From Platerodrilus igneus (taxonomy: Eukaryota > Arthropoda > Insecta > Coleoptera > Lycidae): a stretch of 64,000 nucleotides of DNA. How positions within the stretch are numbered: position 1 is the first letter of the stretch; each line of letters starts with the position of its first letter. The notes below the pieces were generated by a model, which saw nothing but the letters and a program-made list of their open reading frames with translations, was not told where the DNA came from and ran no database searches. The stretch is taken from NCBI GenBank assembly GCA_036346225.1, contig JARFIW010001469.1:8402001-8466000 (forward strand), written 5' to 3'. A program made the position numbers and the translations under genes. Positions 57,096 through 64,000 of the stretch are shown piece after piece.

Positions 57096-59924
57096 ACACC
57101 AGTCTTTCTTACAACACTTACTTGGATTATCCTCCAAACACAGCTTTTTTTACTTAACGTACCATTAAATTCCAATTTAACGGACGGATAAACTCTACAG
57201 GTCTTAATCTCTTTTGATAATTTCGACGACGATAATTCCACGAATTCGTGAATTGAAAATACTTAGTTCGAGCAAGCGTAAGTTCAAATAAATTAGGCCC
57301 ACGTCCTGTTTTACCTTGCGCGAATCTATTTTCGTTTCTTAAGACTGTTTCTTTTCACTCTTCAACGTACATCTCCCTCTCTGTATTCGCGCGTACGTGT
57401 ACATTTTGACGTTTTCATAGCAATTGTTTGCGGATAATTAACTCTAATTTTCGTCGAATGTAATTATTGTCGTTTAATTCTCCTTTCATTTCTTATGTTG
57501 TTTGGAATTTTTTTTTATAGTACAGTCCTTATTGAGTTTATTGAATGAAAGCCGGGTAACGTACTTATATTATCATGTGATTTACTTAGGTTAATCTTTG
57601 TGTTTCCTTATGTCGCAGCACTATAAAACAAATACATTGTATCTCATATTGTGTGAAATGATTAAATCATCTGCAATTTGGCATACGTGAATTTCACTAC
57701 TCAGCGTCTGGGTTTTTACTGGTATAGCAATGTATAGCAATGTAACAGGAACTAAAATTTATAAAAGTCTTTGTATTCTTAACAATTCTGATGCTTCCTT
57801 AAAAATGCCATGATTCCGCTACAGAAGTTTACGGTTAAAATATGTTGTTTACATTTGTGTGGTTTAAAATAATGTACGACCTTATATCGCGTTTCAATAT
57901 GTATTTAACATGAATTACTTCTAATAAATGATGAAAAAAAGCTTTATTAATTTTATGTGAGAAATGTCTAATATTAAAATCTGTTTTTCCCATTTATGGT
58001 TTTTAAAATAATTTTTTTAGGTTATTGTTTTATTTATACTTGCCATCATTAAAATTATACTTTTTAAAAGCAAAATTTAAATATTATGCTTAAAACTATA
58101 CAAGATGCGTCATATTTAATGTGTCCATTCAACTTTACCACATTTTTCCTTTTCCATTTAATTGCATGCTATCGTAAAGTGCTCGCGTTGCAGGCTTTTA
58201 AAGGGTTACAACCCACTCTTATGTTGTGGAGATCATCAGCCTGCGTGACGAGATGAATATCTTTCAGTGTTTAAAACAACATTGGTAAATTATCTGTTTA
58301 AAATGTTCAGTACGAAGATATCTTCATTAGGTTTTCTGAACAACCTGTTTATTTTATTTGGTTTAAATGATCTTGATATTCTTGATGATAATTTAGTAAC
58401 CGAAATATTTAGCTATTAAGTAATGTTGTGGTTAAGGATTTTTGATTGCATTTAATATAAACTTTGTCCTACTGTTTTAGTTTATAATTTGTTTGTATTG
58501 AGAATGAATTTAGTTTACCATAGAACATTGTGGCCCTTTCTCGCCACAGATGCTTAGCTTACGTTAAACTATATCGAGGAATTTCTACAGTTAAATATCT
58601 ACTACACCCGGAAACGAAATCTTACCGAAATATATGAAATCAATTTCTATTTTCCGTATAATAATTCCTTAACACTAAACCCCTTTATCATTTTTAATCT
58701 CTGAAAGGTTTTGTTATGTTGTTTCACCCCGCACACAGAAATCGAACAACTCTTAAGTATACGTCATCAACTTCTAAATAAGAAATAGCGACGGGAAAAC
58801 TTGTAAGCTAGACTCAATTTACAGTATAAAACATGAAAAAAGCAGGGTAAGGTTCACAAAAACCTTCCGGCTTCGATCTATGTGGCTCCATTAATACTGA
58901 AGCACGCTCTCGGTCAGTATACAAACAACAAATCAATTGATTTTCGAGAATAGTAGTGAGCTGAAATGCACCGGGTTGATTACTGAACCTTTAGAGAGTA
59001 AAATTGTTACACTAGGAGCTTGAATTTCCAATGGAGGTTTCCTGATATTATTAGTGCTTGATTGGATGGATTTCAATACTTTTATATTAGAGGAGTTACG
59101 TTTCTATATTTTGAACCTTCTTTCTCAAGTTTTAGCTATTAATTTAATGATTTTTTCTTTTAACGGTTCATCAAAACCACCAATAATATTGAATTTATTT
59201 ATTGAAGTTATATTTGTCTGCTCTCGTAAAAATATAGTGTGGGTTGCATCCCTAACTGCTCCACAATTGAGTCACTAATTCTATTATGGAGCCACTCTAA
59301 TATTTGGTTAGATCCCCAGTATGTTTGTAGAGTACATTTTCTATACGCAAGTTGAATTTCCATCTCTAAGCAAGGATGTCATCTTGAAAAGCTTATATGA
59401 ATAATGGTGGAATTGCTATACAGCATGGGCTGCAAGATGCTGCACGGGAAGTTGTGGAAGTTTAAAATAAAGTGCTGTGTAATATGTAATGTCCCTCTTG
59501 CTGGAGGGACAACCCTCATGCATTATAGATGAGATATTAAAATGCCACTTATGTTGGCGTTGGAAGACGATATGATATCCTTAGGGGATTCTACTATTTG
59601 TTACGTGCTAAATTGACGCTAGTTACCTGAATTAATTTTACTTTACAAACGAGATGTAACAGTAAATAATGCACTAGCTAACTTTCAGTTTTATAAAAGG
59701 AAATGCAAATCCGTGTAGGGGTACACTTTCACTTGCACATACATGGAAAAGGCTTTGAACTTTCTGTCCAATAAAATGACGTTGAGCGCCAACCCACTTG
59801 GGTTTCGGGAGACGGGTGTTTCAAGAGACGATTTTTAACGGCTTTTGTTACTGTTTTATAGGTCGATGGAACCTTGTGTACACTTTATTGCACTTATTAC
59901 TAATTGAAAAATAAACACCAATAA
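57096..59924. other. AT-rich stretch, no supported gene
   Basis: About 2.8 kb. No element copy, RNA gene or convincing frame. The 74-codon frame near 59,054 is Leu/Ile/Phe-rich in the manner of translated AT-rich DNA. Confidence 0.45.
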
Positions 59925-60605
59925 TAAGAAGCAGAGATAGGAAAAAATAGAAGAAGAAGTAGACCTAGGTTAGACTATTGCACACAGATAGTAAAAGATG
60001 TAGGATGCGGGAATTTCAGGGAAATGTGTAGTCTAGCTCAGAATAGCAATCACTAGAGGTACTCATCCAACAAGTACCAACATGGAAAAACTAATGATAA
60101 AAAAATAACTGTACTTAAACACGATGATTAATATAAACAACTATAGGTATTGGTCTTGCAATATTATCAACTAATGTTAATTGTGCGAAAGAATTTACTG
60201 GAAGAATATTAATTTGGCAAATGTCTAAGTGTTGGGAGATTCTTGGCAGCCACAGGCTGCTAAATCCCTTCACATACCACTGTATCTCAATGAAATAGGG
60301 CATATAATTGGAAAACAATAGAAGGGGAACCGATCTGTATATAGGCTGTTGTGGGAGTTTCAGGGAACTGAGTAGGCTAGCTCAGAACATAAATAATTGG
60401 AGGTACGCGTCAAACCAGTTTCAAGAGGGTAAACCTAATAAGTGCAATTAAATCTGATGATTATTATAAACAACTACAAGTGTTGGATTTGAAATATTTC
60501 AACTAATGTTGATTGTGCGAAAGGATATATTGGAAAATATATTAATTAGACAAATGCTCAGTGCTGGGGGAACTTGGCAGCCGCAGGCGGCTTACTCTCC
60601 TTCAC
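59925..60605 (+). repeat. RTE-like LINE 3' end with two tail units
   Basis: It begins in the C-terminal coding end (AGAAGTAGACCTAGGTTAGA, then AAAGATGTAGGATGC, matching RPRLDYC...KDVGC) and runs into two tandem tail units, with GTGTTGGGAG and GTGCTGGGGG landmarks about 330 bp apart. It is a 5'-truncated insertion of the same LINE family. It abuts the SINE array without a gap. Confidence 0.8.
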
Positions 60606-61890
60606 ATACCTTACATGTGATTTTCCAATGCTCCACCCGAAGATACTACATTGGCCAGGAAGTGAGTTTTTTTTTTACCTGGAAAATTTGGAATTTTGCC
60701 GAAACCTTGCTGTTCCAAGCAAGGTAGGGATCTTTAACGTGCGTGACAACACTTACACACGGGACCTCCATTTTACCTCTCATCCAAACGAGGGTGTATT
60801 TTTGTGAAAAATGCTCGCCTAACATTTTTCAGGCGAACCGCGTCGAAATTCGAACCCGGGACCTTAGGCGTAGTAGTCACACATATACCACTACGCCACG
60901 GAACCGCCTCCCCTTCACATACCAGATCAATTTAAACACCTTACAAGTGATTTTCCAATGCTCCACCCGAAGGTACTACATTGGCCAGGAAGCGAGTTTT
61001 TTTTACCTGGAAAATTTGGAATTTTGCCGAACCGTTGCTGTTCCAAGCAAGGTAGGGATTTTTAACGTGCGTGACAACACTCATACACGGGACCTCCATT
61101 TTACCTCTTATCCGAACGAGGGTGTATTTTTGTGAAAAATGCTCGCCTAACATTTTTCAAGCGGACCGTGTCGGGATTCGAACCCGGGACCTTAGGCGTA
61201 GTAGTCACACATATACCACTACGCCACGAAACCGCCTCCCCTTCACATACCAGATCAATTTAAACACCTTACAAGTGATTTTCCAATGCTCCACCCGAAG
61301 GTACTACATTGGTCAGGAAGCGAGTTTTTTCTTTACCTGGAAAATTTGGAATTTTGCCGAACCGTTGCTGTTCCAAGCAAGGTAGGGATCTTTAACGTAC
61401 GTGACCACACACACACGCGACCTTTATTTTACCTGTCATCCGAACGAGGGTGTATTTTTTTGGAAAATGCTCGCCTAACATTTTTCAAGCGGACCCTGTC
61501 GGGATTCAAACCCGGACCTTGGGCGTAGTAGTCACACACATACCACTACGCCACGGAACCGCCTCCCCTTCACATACCAGATCAATTTAAACACCTTACA
61601 AGTGATTTTCCAATGCTCCACCCGAAGGTACTACATTGGCCAGGAAGCGAGTTTTTTTACCTGGAAAATTTGGAATTTTGCCGAACCGTTGCTGTTCCAA
61701 GCAAGGTAGGGATTTTTAACGTGCGTGACCACACATACACGGGACCTTTATTTTACCTCTCATCCGAACGAGGGTGTATTTTTTGGAAAATGCTCGCCTA
61801 ACATTTTTCAAGCGGACCGTGTCGGGATTCTAACCCGGGACCTTGGGCGTAGTAGTCACACACATACCAACTACGCCACGGAGCCACCTC
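60606..61890 (-). repeat. Tandem array of four tRNA-derived SINE units
   Basis: Four direct copies with a period of 327-330 bp begin at TTACAWGTGATTTTCCAATG (60,612; 60,942; 61,270; 61,597). On the minus strand each has a tRNA head with A-box TGGCGTAGTGG, B-box GGTTCGAATCC and paired ends CCGTG/CACGG, then a body of about 230 bp. Heads lie at about 60,832-60,904, 61,160-61,230, 61,488-61,558 and 61,811-61,885. The repeated open frames here (MTT..HGTSILPLI) are artefacts of the repeat. Head-to-tail SINE arrays are unusual. Confidence 0.88.
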
Positions 61891-61892
61891 AA

Positions 61893-62165
61893 TTTAAACA
61901 CCGGAGGAAAGCGCATAACCTGTTGGAGGTAACAGCCAGAGATTATGATGTGGATATTATAATAGTTAGTGAACCTAATACAAACTTGAGTAGAGCCTGG
62001 TTAAGAGAGAGAGCGAAGTAGCTGCAATCCTAATAAGAAATAACGCAACAGATATTAGTGAAATAGAACGAACAGCTGGATTTGTATGGGTAAGACTCGA
62101 AAGGTAAAATACGGTGCTCTATAGCTGCTATTTCTCGACCATAATTATATCACTTTTTGCCTAGA
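61893..62165 (+). pseudogene. R1-like endonuclease N-terminus
   Basis: KAHNLLEVTARDYDVDIIIV then SEPNTN (the catalytic Glu of the endonuclease) and, in the next frame after about 62,010, SEVAAILIRNNATDISEIER followed by GFVWVRLER and YSCYFS. These match the start of R1-type endonucleases, with a frameshift and a TAA. Everything between here and the linker at 62.2 kb, including the later catalytic Asp and His, is deleted. It would nick target DNA if whole. Confidence 0.75.
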
Positions 62166-62196
62166 TATGAGGAAATAACAACAACTACGAAGAATC

Positions 62197-62725
62197 ATGT
62201 CCCAAGGATGGGCGCTTGGCAAGTTAGACAAAAATAGGAAAATGGGAAAGGAGTTTCTACAAGAAGCCGAAACTGTTAATAACAAAAAAGACTATGTGGC
62301 TCTTATAAAGATGTTAACGAAAGCATGTAATAGAACAATGCCAAAAAAGAAACAAACACCGAAAACAAAAAACCAGTTTTCTGGTGGACGCCAGAAAAGA
62401 AGCTATGGCTGCCAGAAGAAAATACCAACGGAAAAGAAAGAAAGAACCAAATACATGTGCACAAGAAGGAGAGGCGCTGAGGACGAAAAGAAAAGAGCTT
62501 AAAGAAGCTATAAAGGCAAACCAAAGAAGATGCTGGCAAAAACTATGCAGGGAGGTTGAAAACGATGTGTGGGGTCTAGGCTATAAAATTGTGGCCCGTA
62601 AGCTGAAAGGACCCGCTAATGATAAACTGTCGTGGGTGAGTGCCAACGAAATCCTGACCGTCCTGTTCCCACAGAGCAAGAGGCGTTACAATATACTGGA
62701 ATATCGCCATACCTACGAAGAGTAG
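62197..62725 (+). pseudogene. R1-like linker before RT
   Basis: Lys/Arg-rich frames change once near 62,400. WALGKLDKNRKMGKEFLQEA, then RTKRKELKEAIKANQRRCWQ and ENDVWGLGYKIVARKLKGP are typical of the region leading into RT in R1-group LINEs (the WG..YK.V block). After VLFPQ the sequence jumps to the distal RT at about 62,700, so the RT fingers and the first catalytic Asp are gone. Confidence 0.75.
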
Positions 62726-63420
62726 TGGATAATTATCTACATGAAAGAGCAATTACATACATAGATAATGAAGGGAAAGTATATAGTGTGGCAGTGACGG
62801 CTGGGGTTCCACAAGGTTCGGCCCTCGGCCCGACCATGTGAAACATTATATATGATGGCCTGTTAAGAATTAAATTCCTAGAGGGGATAAGAATAACTGG
62901 TTATGCAGACGATTTGGCTATCACAGTATTAGCCAAGACGAAGCCAGAAGTTTGTAAGAAAGCGGAAGGAGCGATAGAGTTAGTAGAAAGATGGCTTGAA
63001 GAACACGGCCTCCAATTATCGACAAGTAAAGTTGAGGCAATGCTGATGTGGGGGAAATGGAAAATGGACCAAATTGTTAGCAAAATGGGTCATGAGCAGA
63101 TACCAATCAGGCCAAATGTTAAATATTTAGGAATCACGCTTGATAAAGGGCTAACATTTAAAGAGCACTTGGATATGCCAACGGACAGAGCGTATAAGGC
63201 TCTCGAAGGCATCAATCGGCTTATGCCCAATGTTAGCGGTCCAAGGGCCACTAAAAGGAAGATCCTTGCCACCGTGGTAAACTCCATTATGTTATATGGA
63301 GCTCCAATATGGCAGGAAAAAATGGAGATCAAGGCGCGGAAAAAGGGTCTGAGTAGATTACAGAGGCGGGTAGCCATTAGGATAGCCAGCGCCTACAGAA
63401 CGGTCTCGCCGAGTCAATAA
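62700..63420 (+). pseudogene. R1-like distal reverse transcriptase
   Basis: ISPYLRRVVDNYLHERAITY, AVTAGVPQGSALGPTM, then TGA (62,839-62,841) where relatives have Trp, then NIIYDGLLRI and the active-site GYADDLAITV at about 62,903. The thumb follows with VKYLGITLDKGLTFKEHLD and MLYGAPIWQEKM, to a TAA at 63,418-63,420. Only the palm's second half and the thumb are present, so it cannot polymerise. Confidence 0.85.
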
Positions 63421-63683
63421 TAGTAGTAGCGGGGACAGTACCATTGGACATACTAGCTCAAGAGAGAACTAACATTAGGCTGCAAATGGCTGATAAAAAG
63501 CAAGCACGCGCCGCAACAATGCATGAATGGCAAGAGAGTTGGACAAATGCACCAAAGGGGCAGTGAACTGGAAGGTTGATACCCCAAATAGAACCGTGGG
63601 TAGCCAGAACACATGTGGAAATTTCTTACCATATAACCCAAATTTTAACAGGACACGGATGTTTTGCAAATTATTTACATCAT
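63421..63683 (+). pseudogene. R1-like C-terminal domain, first copy
   Basis: It continues in another frame with VVAGTVPLDILAQERT, EWQESWTNAPKGQ, a TGA at 63,564-63,566 where Trp is expected, TGRLIPQIEPWVARTHVEIS, and ILTGHGCFANYLHH (the conserved GHG..F..YL zinc-knuckle region). It is then joined directly to a second copy of the thumb. Confidence 0.78.
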
Positions 63684-64000
63684 GCTTCACGGGGCACCTC
63701 TATGGGCTGAATGCACGATGATTAATGCCAGAAAAGGGGTACTATATAAGCTCCAGCGGATAGTTGCCATAAGAGTGTCTGCTGAATCAATATTAGTAGT
63801 CGCAGACCTGATACCGCTAGATTTGCTGGCAGACAAAAGGAAAGCCCGGTGGCTTTATGGCACTGACCACAAGGGGGAGATGGCCAAAACGCTACAACGT
63901 TAGCAGGAGAGATGGACCACTTTAGCAAAGGGCCGATGGATAAGAATGTTGATTTCGGACATTAAACCGTTGATAAGCAGAACCTACGGGAGTTAGAATA
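63684..64000 (+). pseudogene. R1-like thumb and C-terminus, second partial copy
   Basis: IMLHGAPLWAE, KLQRIVAIRVSAESILVVAD, LIPLDLLADKRKARWLYGTD then a stop, and RWTTLAKGRWIRMLISDIKP in another frame. This repeats the segment at 63,290-63,600 of the first copy with clear divergence. It runs to the window end. Confidence 0.75.

Larger units (their letters stand above)
61893..64000 (+). mobile_element. R1-like LINE, internally deleted, continuing past the window
   Basis: Pieces of an R1-group protein appear in order: endonuclease start, pre-RT linker, distal RT, C-terminal domain, then a second copy of the distal RT and C-terminus. The central endonuclease and the RT fingers are missing. Several stops are present. 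The element begins right at the end of the SINE array. Confidence 0.82.

Noticed and set aside
60574..61801. Repeated plus-strand frames with HGTSILPLI and CSPNIFQA
   Set aside because: They are readings of the SINE array units in antisense, not genes.
1..64000. CRISPR arrays, rRNA genes, intact tRNA genes, bacterial-style operons
   Set aside because: None seen. The tRNA-like sequences are SINE heads or half molecules, and the window is eukaryotic.

Overview
The window is AT-rich eukaryotic DNA, most likely from an insect. It is almost entirely nested mobile elements and holds no intact host gene. The evidence is the set of element families present: two BEL/Pao LTR retrotransposons, an RTE-like LINE in two large copies, an R1-like LINE, a Penelope-like element, two TTF/ZMYM-type hAT transposons, tRNA-derived SINEs, and Ty3- and copia-type fragments. 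Two tRNA-related sequences resemble insect tRNA-Tyr and tRNA-Leu.

Layout: 0.5-2.6 kb is a non-coding element set in (TA)n. 6.2-6.6 kb holds a broken coding remnant I cannot name. 7.3-13.5 kb is BEL-1, with 99.6% identical LTRs, a 5-bp target duplication and a broken, deleted polyprotein. 14.4-14.7 kb is a GC-richer island with a possible exon. 15.0-24.1 kb is a plus-strand RTE-like LINE split by BEL-2 (19,251-23,991). 25.36-29.71 kb is a complete but inactivated hAT with an 8-bp target duplication. 29.77-33.41 kb is a second hAT interrupted by a fold-back unit carrying a Ty3-type gag fragment and a tRNA-Leu half. 33.78 kb is a small candidate host exon. 34-38 kb is mostly plain AT-rich DNA with tRNA-derived repeats. 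38.58-43.83 kb is an inverted LINE copy, itself interrupted. 44.7 kb holds a truncated THAP domain. 46.5-48.7 kb is the inverted second copy of the (TA)n-flanked element, abutting a Penelope-like 455-bp palindrome. 53.1-53.5 kb is a copia RNase H remnant. 59.9-61.9 kb is LINE tail units followed by a four-unit SINE array. 61.9-64.0 kb is a deleted R1-like LINE running off the end.

Every autonomous element family seen is broken, yet several insertions are young: both BEL elements have near-identical LTRs, and the Penelope arms are about 99% identical. BEL-1 keeps gag but has lost the integrase core. BEL-2 keeps RT, RNase H and a full integrase triad but has lost gag and protease. Both therefore look like elements mobilised in trans. 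The most unusual signals are the paired (TA)n-embedded element, the LINE with a duplicated 3' module in both orientations, the gag/tRNA-half fold-back unit, and the Penelope palindrome with a hammerhead-like core in each arm. Many proposed reading frames elsewhere are shadows in AT-rich DNA and are omitted.
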